From contig CAHIKZ030004549.1 of the NCBI GenBank assembly GCA_903632075.3, forward strand, positions 975,001-1,039,000: DNA of 64,000 nt, read 5' to 3'. The stretch is from Acanthosepion pharaonis (Eukaryota; Mollusca; Cephalopoda; Sepiida; Sepiidae). The notes beneath the pieces were generated by a model. It did no database searches. It saw only the letters and a program-made list of their open reading frames with translations, and was not told the DNA's origin. The translations under genes and the position numbers were made by a program. Below are positions 31,330 to 41,515 of this stretch, in pieces; positions within the stretch are counted from its first letter, which is position 1, and each line of letters begins with the position of its first letter.

Positions 31330-31930
31330 TTGCTACTATTTTCTTTTGAAGTTTTCTTTGAACAGTCAGAAATCAGTTTACATGGGGAAGAAACAAGGCA
31401 GTTATTAATAAGAGTTTAAATTAATGCACGCAAGATTTCACAGCTCTAGCATCACACCTTCATAGTCAGCCTATGAACATTTCAGCCAACTCTCGTACTT
31501 TTGAAGTCTTCTTTGAAAAGCCAGATATCAGTTTATTTGGGAAGAAACAAGGCAGTTATTAATAAGAGTTTAAATTAATGCACACAAGATTTCACAGCTC
31601 TAGCATCACACCTTCATAGTCAGCCTATGAACATTTCAGCCAACTCGTACTTTTTGAAGTCTTCTTTGAAAAGCCAGATATCAGTTTATTTGGGAAGAAA
31701 CAAGGCAGTTATTAATAAGAGTTTAAATTAATGCACGCAAGATTTCACAGCTCTAGCATCACGCCTTCATAGTCAGCCTATGAACATTTCAGCCAACTCT
31801 CGTACTTTTGAAGTCTTCTTTAAACAGTCAGAAATCAGTTTACATGGGAAGAAACAAGGCAGTTATTAATAAGAAGATTTGAAATTAATGCATGCAAGAT
31901 TTCACAGCTGTAGTATCATTTCTTTAAAGT
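31330..31930 (-). repeat. Four 154-bp tandem copies of the mariner 5' region
   Basis: Units begin at about 31345, 31499, 31654 and 31806 (TTTTGAAGTCTTCTTTGAA), each with AGAAACAAGGCAGTTATTAA and CATAGTCAGCCTATGAACAT. On the minus strand each unit holds GTTGGCTGAAATGTTCATAG, a mariner terminal repeat, then leader sequence into the transposase ATG at 31317. So TIR plus leader are multiplied. The lone outer TIR is at 32667-32702. Confidence 0.85.
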
Positions 31931-31932
31931 CC

Positions 31933-32664
31933 TGGGTATAACAATAAATTGCATCTGGCAACAAAGCGTCTGATCAGAAGACTGGAAGTTTTGAGGAGTG
32001 CAGAACCACCCTTTAATTGCTATTGTTCCCAGGTCCACCCTGACCCAGTGTGGTAGCATGTGTTATTGTTCCTGCTATGAGCAAATAGTGAACCCACAAA
32101 CAAAACCATGAAAGTATAAAAATACATTTTTATAGTAAAAATACCAGCAATACATTTTTATATAAGAAAATTACCAACAATATATACTTATAGTAAAATG
32201 ACCAAAAATACATATTTATAGCAAAATGGCCAATAATATATTATAAAGCAAAATGATCAGCAATACATGTTACAGTAAAATTAACAAAAATACATTTTAT
32301 AGCAAAATGACCAACCATACATTTTATCTGCAGTTGAAGGCATATAATTGCATTCAAAATATATTTAGTTGAAGCCATAAAATTGTGTTCAAAATATTTA
32401 GATTTCAACATTAACCCTTGGAGCCTTGCATTCCTGGACAATTTTAACCCTTCTGCCTGAGCTCCTGAGTCAAAATTTGCAAAAAATTGGTATGTAATAC
32501 TTTGCGGTAGATATAAAAATAGTTACAAGTGTTTACCCACCATTTAACTGGTGGCTGGGCATTAAGTCATTTTTCTCCACCACCATTAAAGTGGTGGTCT
32601 GGGCTTAAAGGGTTAAATAACCGATAGAGGTGTTGATATACCGTTAAACCAAATCAACAAACAA
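31933..32664 (+). mobile_element. VN element, near-complete
   Basis: Head TCCTGGGTATAACAATAAAT, AACAAAGCGTCTGATCAG, CCACCCTGACCCAGTGTGGT. Internal array 32100-32330 with ACCAGCAATACATTTTTA-type units. Subterminal AGTTGAAGCCATAAAATTGT. 3' end ATAGAGGTGTTGATATACCG with an AACAAACAAAGC tail. It interrupts the mariner 5' region and is itself interrupted by a TTAA element at 32415-32612. Confidence 0.85.
32415..32612. mobile_element. piggyBac-like MITE (TTAA insertion)
   Basis: 198 bp between TTAA at 32411-32414 and TTAA at 32613-32616. Ends CCCTTGGAGCC left and, on the complement, CCCTTTAAGCCC right. Removing it and one TTAA restores the VN consensus, CATTAAATAACC. Internal palindromes CCACCACCATTAAAGTGGTG and CACCATTTAACTGGTG. 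No ORF. TTAA targeting is the piggyBac hallmark. Confidence 0.85.
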
Positions 32665-32666
32665 AG

Positions 32667-32702
32667 CAACTTCATAGTTGGCCTATGAAGTTTTCAGCCA
32701 AC
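32667..32702 (-). mobile_element. Mariner terminal repeat
   Basis: The complement reads AGGTTGGCTGAAAACTTCAT, AGGCCAACTATGAAG. It is the outer end of the mariner relic whose transposase start is at 31317, displaced by the VN insertion. Confidence 0.65.
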
Positions 32703-32923
32703 CTTCATATTGTTCTTTCTCCTCACTAAATTCTCATTCTCTCTTACTCTTTGCATCTTCATGGTGTTATTGCCTTGTTTGGGGTGAAATGATTAAAAAA
32801 ACATGTATTGAGTATACAAACTGTTGTAACCTAGAAAAGGTTATTGAATGAGGAATAACCAAAACTGCTTATGGTGGACGACTTAGACAGCATATTACTC
32901 CCACTTACAATAGTATCCAATGT

Positions 32924-33283
32924 TTCTGTCTATATTTCTGAGATGAGGTATTATGTACACTATTTACATTATTCTCCACTGCCTTAACACATTTATCCAC
33001 TGTGGATAAAGGCATTAGTTAAATCCAGTGACAGGACCCAAAGAGTGTGAGTTCAATACACAGTGGAGAACTTGGAGAGGGGAATTAACAGGAGATAACT
33101 GATAACTGACATCCATTAAATATGGCATGTGGAACTAGAACAGTCTACCCCAGTGAGTGAAATAAGGGGTTCAATCAGTTCGACATTCCAACCACCTGAA
33201 GAAGGCCGGAGTGTACAACAGCTGAAACACTGTAATAAATTTGGCGACAAAGATGAGGACAATAGTCCAAATAATGTAAACAG
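32924..33283 (-). mobile_element. SINE-A inverted dimer, locus 3
   Basis: 32924-33000 is minus strand: long tail (TATTTCTGAGATGAGGTATT), then, after an internal deletion, TCCACTGCCTTAAC and head. 33001-33283 is plus strand: GTGGATAAAGGCATTAG, TGTGAGTTCAATAC, body and GAAGAAGGCCGGAG, ending AATAATGTAAACAG. The head-to-head centre is TTTATCCACTGTGGATAAA. Flanked by AGTATCCAATGT at 32912-32923 and 33284-33295. Confidence 0.88.
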
Positions 33284-33299
33284 AGTATCCAATGTATTT

Positions 33300-33870
33300 A
33301 TGACAATTGGCAAATATCCATTAGTGTTCATAGGTACGGTATGTAACAGGGTGAAATGATTAAAAAAAAAAATGTAACTCGTAAAATATACCAACAGCTT
33401 TGTGAATGACAAGATTTTCTAAGTTTTACATTATGAACAATTTTACTAAGACTGCAAGCAATATGATGTAATTAAAATTCATAAGTATAAAATTAATCAT
33501 GTTTTAAATAAACATTTTTTTTCTACTTTCCTAAAACGAAATTAATGCTTTAAATTTTGTTTTTATTTTTTCTATTTTCGTTTGCTTTTGCTAATTATAA
33601 GCAAGAAAGAAAATCAAATTTGAATGTTGTTGACCTTCTGTTGGCACCCAGGGTAGAAGTGAATTGATTTACGGATCAAATCCTTTGAGCAGAAATTTGA
33701 GCCATAATTTCTGCTTAGCTGTTGTTTTGCTTTCTCCTTTTAGACATTTTAATCAAATCAAAACTTCTTCAAATGCAGCCAGGTGATTTCTCAAGCAATG
33801 GAACCAAGCAGTGAAAAAATATTAGTTTTACATCATCAAGAATAAGTAACCATTATGTATAGTTGGTGTG
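33300..33870. other. No gene recognised
   Basis: A+T-rich. A short T-rich stretch lies at 33510-33590. Nothing identifiable. Confidence 0.6.
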
Positions 33871-33873
33871 GTG

Positions 33874-33877
<4 letters not shown>

Positions 33878-33917
<40 letters not shown>

Positions 33918-33948
33918 CTGTTTATGTACATAAATACATAAAACAATG

Positions 33949-34010
<62 letters not shown>

Positions 34011-34011
34011 A
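33878..34011. repeat. (TA)n, (CA)n, (TA)n cluster
   Basis: TA at 33878-33913, TACATACA/CA at about 33950-33980, TA at 33981-34011. Confidence 0.95.
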
Positions 34012-34224
34012 GATACTCGTATTTGAAATTGACATTCCATTTTTATTTTAATTTTAAATGTATTATGTCTGCACATTTGAGAGATCTTAATAAAGAAATT
34101 ATGCTCTCCAGAAAGGATCAAATCTGTGTCCCCCTTTGAAGGTGAAACCACCATTTGATCCAGCATGCTTTACTACTCAACTATAGAGAACATCTCCAGC
34201 ATACCTATGTTTTCCCTTTTAAGG

Positions 34225-34645
34225 ATGCTCTCTGTAGCTGAGAGGTAAAGCACACTAGATCAAGGGGGATTCACCATCAATCACTGCTATATTATGAAAA
34301 GGACTAAGTCCGACAGTTATCTTAATATATTTATTGTTTATACATTATTTTTATGGATACAAATATTGAAGTAAATGCTCTGTTTATAATAATCATGGGA
34401 AATTTGTTGTTTAAAAACAGTAATTTGACTTTGCTAACTTCTTCTTTAGCTAAATGGTATAGCATATCAGGCTATGTGACACTTCCGTGTAGGATACAGG
34501 TTTGATTCCTGTCAGAAGACACATATTTTCTATGGAACTTCTTGGACATTCAGGCCAGTAAATGTAGTTAATACTGTTTATTATAAACAGAGCATTTACT
34601 TAAATATTTGTATCTATAAAAATAATGTATAAACAGAAAATATAT
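34225..34645 (+). mobile_element. SINE-D inverted dimer, locus 2
   Basis: 34330-34395 is an inverted tail (TTTATACATTATTTTTATGG, AAGTAAATGCTCTGTTTAT). 34440-34645 is a plus-strand copy with tRNA-like head and tail (TTGGACATTCAGGCCAGTAA, ATAAACAGAGCATTTACTT, AATAATGTATAAAC). Upstream, 34228-34270 holds another A-box-like TGTAGCTGAGAGGTAAAGC. Again tails out, head in. No sure target duplication. Confidence 0.65.
34441..34521 (+). pseudogene. tRNA-like SINE head
   Basis: The acceptor-like TCTTCTT pairs with AGAAGA at the end (6 of 7 positions). D-arm-like TAGCTAAATGGTATAGCA. Perfect T arm ACAGGTTTGATTCCTGT. The anticodon arm is irregular and SINE tail follows directly, so it is a SINE promoter, not a tRNA gene. 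Confidence 0.6.
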
Positions 34646-34808
34646 TAAAATATATGTATATATGTGTGTGTGTATAAGGTATATTTAGGCAGAAAAAATT
34701 GATCCAAACAAGTTTTAATAACACCAACAAGGTCTATTAAACTTTTCATGTTGTCTTTCCAGCTTCTGACTGTGGTGTTTTACAACAGGATGAAATATAT
34801 TAAACTCT

Positions 34809-34811
<3 letters not shown>

Positions 34812-34842
<31 letters not shown>
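34812..34842. repeat. (TA)n microsatellite
   Basis: TA array. Confidence 0.95.
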
Positions 34843-34847
<5 letters not shown>

Positions 34848-35540
34848 CAGATAAAGTTTATCTGTAAAAGGACCTGTGAGAAAATGACCCAAATAATCAC
34901 TTTCCCAACTGGCAAAGTCTCTCCATATATGCAAGTAACATGTTCACAAGCATCTGGTCCGTGATGTTTTATGCCTAGCTAATCTTGTGAAAAATTTGTA
35001 TATACCCAACCACTCTTGCCAAATCTCCTAGGTCCAAGACCATGTCTGTAGCAGGCTCCTGGTGGGGGCATGATATAACATGGCCTGTGTGCCACCAATA
35101 AGGGATAGATGTCAAAGGAGGCCCACTAATGTTTTTTGAAATAAAAGACGTGAAATATGACAGGTGGAACAAAGATGGACAACAGAACAAGGATATTTAA
35201 AATTAATACAAAATTTATTTACATCATATACACAGGTATGTTTGGATTAATGGAACATGAACAAACAATGAATCAAGTGATGCAGGCAGAAGTAAGTAAA
35301 TGAAGAGATACTGACTGATTAGAAGATTTAGATAATATAACACTGACTAAATGTTAAAAGTAAAGTCCATGTAAGTTAAGTTGGCATGTAAGTCCACGGT
35401 TCAAAAATCCAGGTTATATATCCAGTGAAAGTGTTGGAATGTTGCTGGTTAAGTCCAATGATGAATCTTCCATAGTATTTTAACTGAAGTGTACAGAGTT
35501 GGTCATTTGAAGTCTGGACAATATGCATGCAGAAATTTCC
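34843..35540. other. No gene recognised
   Basis: Relatively G-rich on the plus strand around 35020-35130, but without a supportable frame or repeat. Confidence 0.55.
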
Positions 35541-35850
35541 TAAACCAGGTGAGTTAGGTTGACAGGAAAGCTGGGTGCAGGGCCCAAGTGTAGCTGGAAG
35601 TTCAGGGCTGCTATAAGCAGGTCCATTAACACCGAATCAACCAGGTGAATTAGGTTGAGATAGAGATGCCAGAAGTAGCAACCATGGTGTAGCCAGTAGT
35701 AGTTTAGGTCAGGATTGCTAAAAGTAAGGATCTGAGATAGCGGGAAAAAAAATAAAGGCTAGGAATGCCAGAAGATAAGAGTCCATGATAGCTGGAAGTA
35801 ATAAAGGCCAAGAGTGTCAGAAGTAAGAATGGATAGGAAAGGCCAACTAG
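35541..35850 (+). repeat. Degenerate minisatellite, about 50-bp units
   Basis: AACCAGGTGAATTAGGTTGA recurs about 107 bp apart (35544 and 35647). From 35590 a unit of the form TAGCTGGAAGTAATAAAGGC, CA.GA.TGCCAGAAGTAAGA recurs four to five times with many substitutions. Confidence 0.65.
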
Positions 35851-36424
35851 CATCCAGTTGCCAGAACAAAAATAGATGGGCATGTAACTCAATACATAAC
35901 CTGTCCATGCCCCTGGTCACAAAGACCAGGTATCTACATTTCACCTTCTCCTCATCTTCCCTCTTTGTTCAGCAAGAAGCTGCTGGGTTATATGATAAGT
36001 GAGTAAAACATTAACTGGGCCTTTTACCTATTTAATATTTATTAAAAATAAATCACAGTTGCTATAAAGTATAAAAATGTACACAAAGATTATTCAGACT
36101 AAGTTTGTAATACTGAAACAACTAAAAAGACATTAAGTTTATTATAAATCTAAATGAACTTGCTATATTAAATTGAAGAGAGTGTGGCAACACAATGAAG
36201 AAACGGTGAAGATCATGAAGACATATAATGTCTGCCCTTGATCATGTGAATGGTGTAGTGAAGGGGCTACGATATATCTTTCTTAAATTAAGGTGTTAGG
36301 GCAGCCATATTTCTTTTTCTTTACCTTCGCTCATTTTGCACGCCAGGCATATATGTGCTCACTTTGCCACACAGGATAAGTCATCTTCTCTTCGACAAAG
36401 ACAATATAAATAAAGACAAAATGA

Positions 36425-36610
36425 GAACTTAGATGAAATGTTTTATCATCTGAAGGACTTTATCAAGGTAAAATGACCTAATGATTATTTATGAGCGTTA
36501 TTAAATTTAAACATTTTTGAAAACCGATAACATTTTTGCTCCTGTATATAATTACTTGTTACAAAATAAGATCCTTGCATTTGCTTTGATAAAGTTCCCC
36601 AGAGGAAGTC
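36425..36610 (+). repeat. Interspersed repeat R-Y, degenerate copy
   Basis: ATCTGAAGGACTTTATCAAG at 36449 and, in opposite orientation, AGATCCTTGCATTTGCTTTG at 36568. Two inverted pieces of the R-Y family are about 100 bp apart. Confidence 0.5.
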
Positions 36611-36965
36611 CCCCAGAGAAGCAGCAGAAATGTGATACTACAAAAGACTGCTGAGAAAACAGTTGACTGAACAAGGAAGTTCTAGGGAAAATGCAAACAA
36701 AAAAGCTCTTATACTTAAAATTACAGAGAGACAATTGAAATTTCTGGGGCATATAATTGGAAAAGACAGCTTAGAGAATTTGACACTCAGATGGACAGAG
36801 GAAAACAGCAGATAACCTACCTAATAATATTGTGTAAGTTATCAGCAGAGCAGTGATATGGGGAGATAGCAAAAGATAAAACTCAAGAGCTACAAAAGAC
36901 AGGAAGTTGTGGAGAACCATGATCGTCAATGTCATGAAGTGGCATCACACATGTTGAACACAAGA
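36611..36965 (+). pseudogene. LINE C-terminal domain relic (CTD family)
   Basis: GCAGCAGAAATGTGATACTA starts the region. Translation passes through LKITERQLKFLGHIIGKDSL, ENLTLR, later frames are shifted, and it ends AGTTGTGGAGAACCATGATC. Same family as 39800-40315. Confidence 0.7.
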
Positions 36966-38205
36966 TATGTTGTCCTAGCTGTATTTTGGTCCAAAAACCA
37001 AAATATTAACTTGAATCTGTTCTTAAACAACCTCGTCAGATTGAGATTTTTATATAGATGCCATACATGGTGTTAAACCCATTCAGAAATATCTAAACTG
37101 TCAGTGATCACTTTCTCAGATCAATGAGTGAAAATAGCTTTTTTGTGCAGAGGAAGCATATAGGTCTTAGTGAGGATGATCATCTTTGAACTTCATGGAC
37201 TGCCGCTGTAGAATCACAAAGAAGTTTACAAAATAACAGAAACCACATCACTTGATTCTAACAACAGCAAAAACTAAAATGGATTTCACGTGTAACTCAA
37301 AAAGTGACCACAGTTAGTGGGCTTAAAAAACCTATTTTCCTGAAAAATTCTTTTAATAGAGAGATTTTATAAATTTCAACGGAAATCAGCAATGACTGCT
37401 TGGTCAATGAATGCAAAATGTTTTCTTATAAGGAAATGGCTAATATTACCATTAGAAATGAAGAGAACAGATACTATATTTTGATCCCAACCTAGTGGCC
37501 GGGGAGTGAAGAAAAGTGTAACTTGAGTAGCACTGGATGCTTGGTCAATGAATGTGAAATGTTTCTTTATTCCTAATATTACCATAAGAGAAAAACTGAA
37601 TAATTAAGCTTTTGCTTCACTTCTGTAGTGTGCTTCCAGTTGTAAATAAAAACCATTTCAGTTATCTGAGAGTATTAATTTCCTGTAATTGGATTGTAAT
37701 TGAAGGCATGTTAAATGTAATCTCCCCTCTAAGCAAATTTTATAGACTTCACTGCTGTTATTTGCATCATGGGAAAAGAAATGTCTTAATTCCGTTTTCC
37801 TGACTGTATTTGCGAGAATTTCACTTGCCTTGGCTTAGTTTGTCTTTCTCTGTCATTGATCATTAGAAGAAACAACAAAATTGATGCTGGCAAGGATGCA
37901 GTGATGCAATGGATACAATGATAAATATATATAAAACCATAAGGCCTCAAGCTGGTAAAGTAAGAAGTCGCTGTTGAGCAAAGATGTAAGTAGGAATTAA
38001 TTGCACCTCTATGTAAAGGAAACAAATAAAATAAATAAACAGTTTTATTTATGTTTTGTTACATCAAGAATGATGGCGGTAAGAAAAAGAAAATGTAAAA
38101 TAAAAAATACCATCAAATTACGATGTTAAAGTTGTGAATCTCTCAACATCTGTTTCTATCATTATCTACAATATGCATATACGTGTAGATATATATTCTG
38201 TGAGC
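36966..38205. other. No gene recognised; small internal duplication
   Basis: TGCTTGGTCAATGAATG recurs at 37396 and 37539, inside a minus-strand open stretch with no recognisable similarity. No other feature. Confidence 0.5.
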
Positions 38206-39075
38206 TGCCAGGTTAATTCAACAATATTTGTTCGTCAACGAAAAAGAGTTCAGTCACTGGGAGGATTAGCATTAACAATCTCTGTAATAGTTATCTGAAA
38301 GATAAAAAAAGTATTGTTAACAGCTCTCCCCCTTTTCTCTTTTCATGTAGACAGTTTCTATATCAGTATATCTTTTTTTTTTATGGAAGAAAGAATCTAG
38401 GCTTATATACATGATCCAGAATCTTGTTAGAAGAGACAACTCTCTTAGTCAAGCCATCTGCAACTTGGCTTGAGCTGGGAATCCACTCAAATTTCATGGA
38501 TAATTGCAGTTTCAATTCTGAGCCTCTTATCCCGTATCTGAGTGATCAAGAATATATAGGGCTGTATTGTCAGTTTTAAATATTACTGGAAGATTTTCCA
38601 GCTTGTCTTCGATACATAGAATTCCTAGAAGATATTTTCTGTAAAAAGTACACATGTCCATCATATCAACTATAGCAAACATCTCTGCTGCCTGTGTAGT
38701 TTTTTGTAACTAATGTTCACCTAGTACAAGGCCCAAGGACCACTCAAGGCAGAAAGTTACCATGTAGAGTTATATTAGCATAAGAAAGGTCACGATAACA
38801 GGAAAGATAGACATCTAATTCTAGACTTGAAGAGGTGTTAGGAGTATAGAATTGAAGTAGACTTTAGAAGGGAGCAGAAAACCAATCCTAAACAGGAAAC
38901 AAGAGATGAACCTCTACTCCTGTTCAAAAGACTGAGGAGGAGTGTGAACCGGATGATAGGTGTGACACTGCCAGGTTACTTGAACAATATTTGTTAGCCA
39001 AGGATGAAGGGTTCAATCTTGTGAGGATTAGCATTAACAATCTCTGTAATAGTTATCTGAAAGACAGAAGAGGAA
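38206..39075 (-). mobile_element. Copia-like relic between direct repeats
   Basis: Direct repeats of about 115 bp flank the unit: 38210-38325 and 38960-39072 share CTGCCAGGTTA, AACAATATTTGTT and GGATTAGCATTAACAATCTC then TGTAATAGTTATCTGAAAGA. Between them lies a minus-strand RNase H-like relic. The repeats could be short LTRs or a duplicated flank. They do not start TG and end CA clearly, so the LTR reading is uncertain. Confidence 0.4.
38370..38735 (-). pseudogene. Copia-type RNase H relic
   Basis: Minus-strand frames read AEMFAIVDMMDMCTFYRKYL, LPVIFKTDNTALYILDHSDT, then SSSQVADGLTKRVVSSN. This follows the Copia RNase H order: an 'E..A' start, 'DN..A' catalytic Asp, and '...QLAD.LTK.' end. 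One or two frame changes are needed. No integrase or RT core is nearby. Confidence 0.45.
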
Positions 39076-39179
39076 TGTATCTTAAGCCTTTTGGCATTCA
39101 ATGACATCAAATACAATTCTTCATCGCAAAAGCCTTAAAGTCATAGTAAAATTACTTTGAGTATTTGGTAATTAGCATA

Positions 39180-39290
39180 TAGCAACAGGAGAAAAATGCT
39201 AAGAGCCACAAGAGATAGAAAGTTGTGGAAAGCCATGATCATCTATGTCCTGAAGTGATGTCGCATATAGAAGAAGTGAGAATAAAGATG
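39180..39290 (+). pseudogene. CTD-family LINE end fragment
   Basis: AAATGCTAAGAGCCACAAGA, AAAGTTGTGGAAAGCCATGA, CTATGTCCTGAAGTGATGTC: the last codons and 3' end. Confidence 0.65.
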
Positions 39291-39482
39291 TGTAGGTAGT
39301 GTAATGGTTACCTGTGCAGAAAGTGGAATCATCATGCTAAGTTCAAATTCTGGGTTAGTATGTTGCATTTACTTTCACACATGCCTTTAAAAAGATAAAT
39401 CAGTCTCTTCTCCCTCCATGTATGGGTTAAATAGCAGTGTAGTTTGGGTGGCAACCAATCTAAGAGAAAGATAATTTTGAAT
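39290..39482 (+). mobile_element. SINE-B (OK-like), near full length
   Basis: GTGTAGGTAGTGTAATGGTT (A box), AAGTTCAAATTCTGGG (B box), TTGCATTTACTTTCACACA, CTCTTCTCCCTCCATGTATG, GGTTAAATAGCAGTGTAG. One of the clearest copies. Confidence 0.8.
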
Positions 39483-39539
39483 TCAAACTGTGAATGCTCA
39501 TCTCAATATAAGCAAACATTGTTTAAGATTAGTTACAAT

Positions 39540-39660
39540 ATTTACACTCTTACTATTGTTCTCGTCCTTTTTATAATCATAGCATTTTAGCCATAGTTCC
39601 CTCGACTTTCATCAGGTGTTTGTCAATCTGAGTAACCTTCAAGCAATTTTCAAACTCAAC
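39540..39660 (-). mobile_element. SINE-A fragment
   Basis: Complement of the body: TTATTGTTCTCGTCC-like start, AGCATTTTAGCCATAG, TTTCATCAGGTGTT. Confidence 0.5.
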
Positions 39661-39799
39661 TCATTATTTAATATACAGGGTGGATTGTTTTCATTCTGCT
39701 GACTATGTCTAGGGAAATTCAGACAGAAATTGTCTAAGACCCCTGGGATATCTTGAGCCTTCCTTTTTGGGTCCCTAAGCTGGGAAGTGTTCTGCACAC

Positions 39800-40315
39800 T
39801 GTGATCTGAAGCCATGTTGAAATGGCCAAAAATGCATTCCAGAAGCTAAGCAAAGTATTAAGAAACAGGAAAAAAGAGTCCTGAAGTGTTATGTAATATC
39901 TGTCCTCCTGTATGGCAGCAAATGATGATGATGAAGAGACATGAAGCAACAGAAATGTGGTTCTACAGAAAGATGCTGAGGATACCACTGACCGAACATT
40001 TGAGGGACAATGAGTTTTGGAGAAAATGGAAACAAAAAGGAAACTTACACTTAACATCAGGAAGAGGCAGTTGAAATTTCTGGATCATGTAATGAGGCAG
40101 GAAGGCCTGGAAAATCTGACACTCATAGGACAGATTGAGGAACAGAGGAAAGCAGTGCATAACATACATGATGGGCTTGAGCAAGTGCATAGTAGAACAG
40201 GGTTTGGGAAAAATAACAAAAAGACAAAATTTATTAAGAGCTAGAAGGGACAAGAAGATGTGGAGGGCCATGATCACCTACATCATGAAGAGACATGTCA
40301 CGTAAAAGAAGTACA
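39800..40315 (+). pseudogene. LINE RT thumb and C-terminal relic (CTD family)
   Basis: The most complete CTD copy. RVLKCYVISVLLYGS (RT thumb), MKRHEATEMWFYRKMLRIPL, TEHLRDN, then in another frame METKRKLTLNIRKRQLKFLD, HVMRQEGLENLTL, and the end AGAAGATGTGGAGGGCCATG. Frame changes occur near 39915 and 40020. The RT palm with YADD is absent. Confidence 0.8.
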
Positions 40316-41059
40316 CTTCCCTTTCTAATTGGCCTAGCTTTCATGTTTACTTATATTTTTGACTGGTTTTCTCGATTAATTTTTTTTCAAAGCTGAAGAA
40401 TAGATTGATTAAAAATGATGCCATAAAAACAACAAAATTGATGAAAAAACAAAAAAAAATTTTGCAGTCAACTTTTATTTACAAAATCAGGAAAATTTTT
40501 CGAATACCAAACTCCCTGGCAGGAGTTCTATCCTGTCCAGTTTTATGCCCTGCCTTCCAAAAAATATGATTTATATTTTTAACATTAATATTTCTCTTTA
40601 GATATGTTAATTCAATTTAGTATTTCATGGAGAGGCTGATTTGTTTGATATATATCTTAAAACCTGCCTGAAATATATTTCCTATTTTAAGAATATTTTT
40701 TTTTTCACCCAAGGTATGTGTTAATAATCTATTTGTGGATGTTTATCATTTTAACGCCAACATTTTTGTTCGACAAGAATGGAATTCACTTTTTAGAGAA
40801 ACCAAAGCCCGGAATTGGCTTCTGCGTCTTTTTCTTTTTTTTTATATATTTCAGCTCCCCAAAAGTCTTTGACTCTTTTTAGTCTTACATATGCAACCCC
40901 CCACCCCCTTCTTAATGCTACATTACAAAAGAGGTGACTTGAAACACTTCCTGCAAATATTTTGTTTCAGAGCCAATTTCATAAAATGTCTCTAAAAAAA
41001 AAAAGAAGAAAAATAAGACTTAAATGTAAACTTCTCATTTTCTCATTTTTTAAAATTAA
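40316..41059. other. No gene recognised
   Basis: A+T-rich with homopolymer runs. Nothing identifiable. Confidence 0.6.
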
Positions 41060-41400
41060 TATTTTCCCCTTTAAGAGCAGTACTAGATTGGCAGAAAGGT
41101 CTCATCATTTTACAGTTGAAATGGCTAGATGTAACTAAGTTCTATGCTAACAGTTTCTTCTCTCGGACTTCACGCTTGTGGAACTCTCTTCCGGCTTCTT
41201 GCTTTTCATTCAACTTTGATCTTCAAAAATCTAAATGCAATGTCAGTCTTTATTTTCAGTTCTCTCTCCTTAATAATATATTCTTTTCCCTGTTATTCCT
41301 TCACACTCGGTAAACCTTTACATCTTAGGGGCTTTATTGCCATGCTTGGGGTGAAATGGTTAAAAATTTTTCCTGTGATCTCAGATAATATTTGCACTAA
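41060..41400 (+). pseudogene. Jockey-like LINE 3' end
   Basis: HHFTVEMARC-like residues, then FFSRTSRLWNSLPASCFSFN, FDLQKSKCNVSLYFQ and a stop. This matches the conserved end 'FF.RTSRLWNSLP...FP..yDL..FK...'. The 3' UTR ends GGGGTGAAATGGTTAAA, whose complement marks the 3' end at 50960. A 5'-truncated copy. Confidence 0.75.
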
Positions 41401-41515
41401 TAGGAATAGATAGATTCACCCATCATCTGGTTCACGCTTCTCCCCAGTCTTTTGAACAGGAGTAGAGTTCTGTCACATGTTTTCTGTTTAGGTTTGGGTT
41501 TCTGGTCACTTCTAA
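41400..41515. repeat. Interspersed repeat R-Z
   Basis: CCCATCATCTGGTTCACGCT, TTTTGAACAGGAGTAGAG, TTTCTGTTTAGG. See 10285-10400. Confidence 0.6.

Noticed and set aside
34441..34521. A functional tRNA gene
   Set aside because: The anticodon arm does not fold properly and a repeat tail shared with other loci follows immediately.
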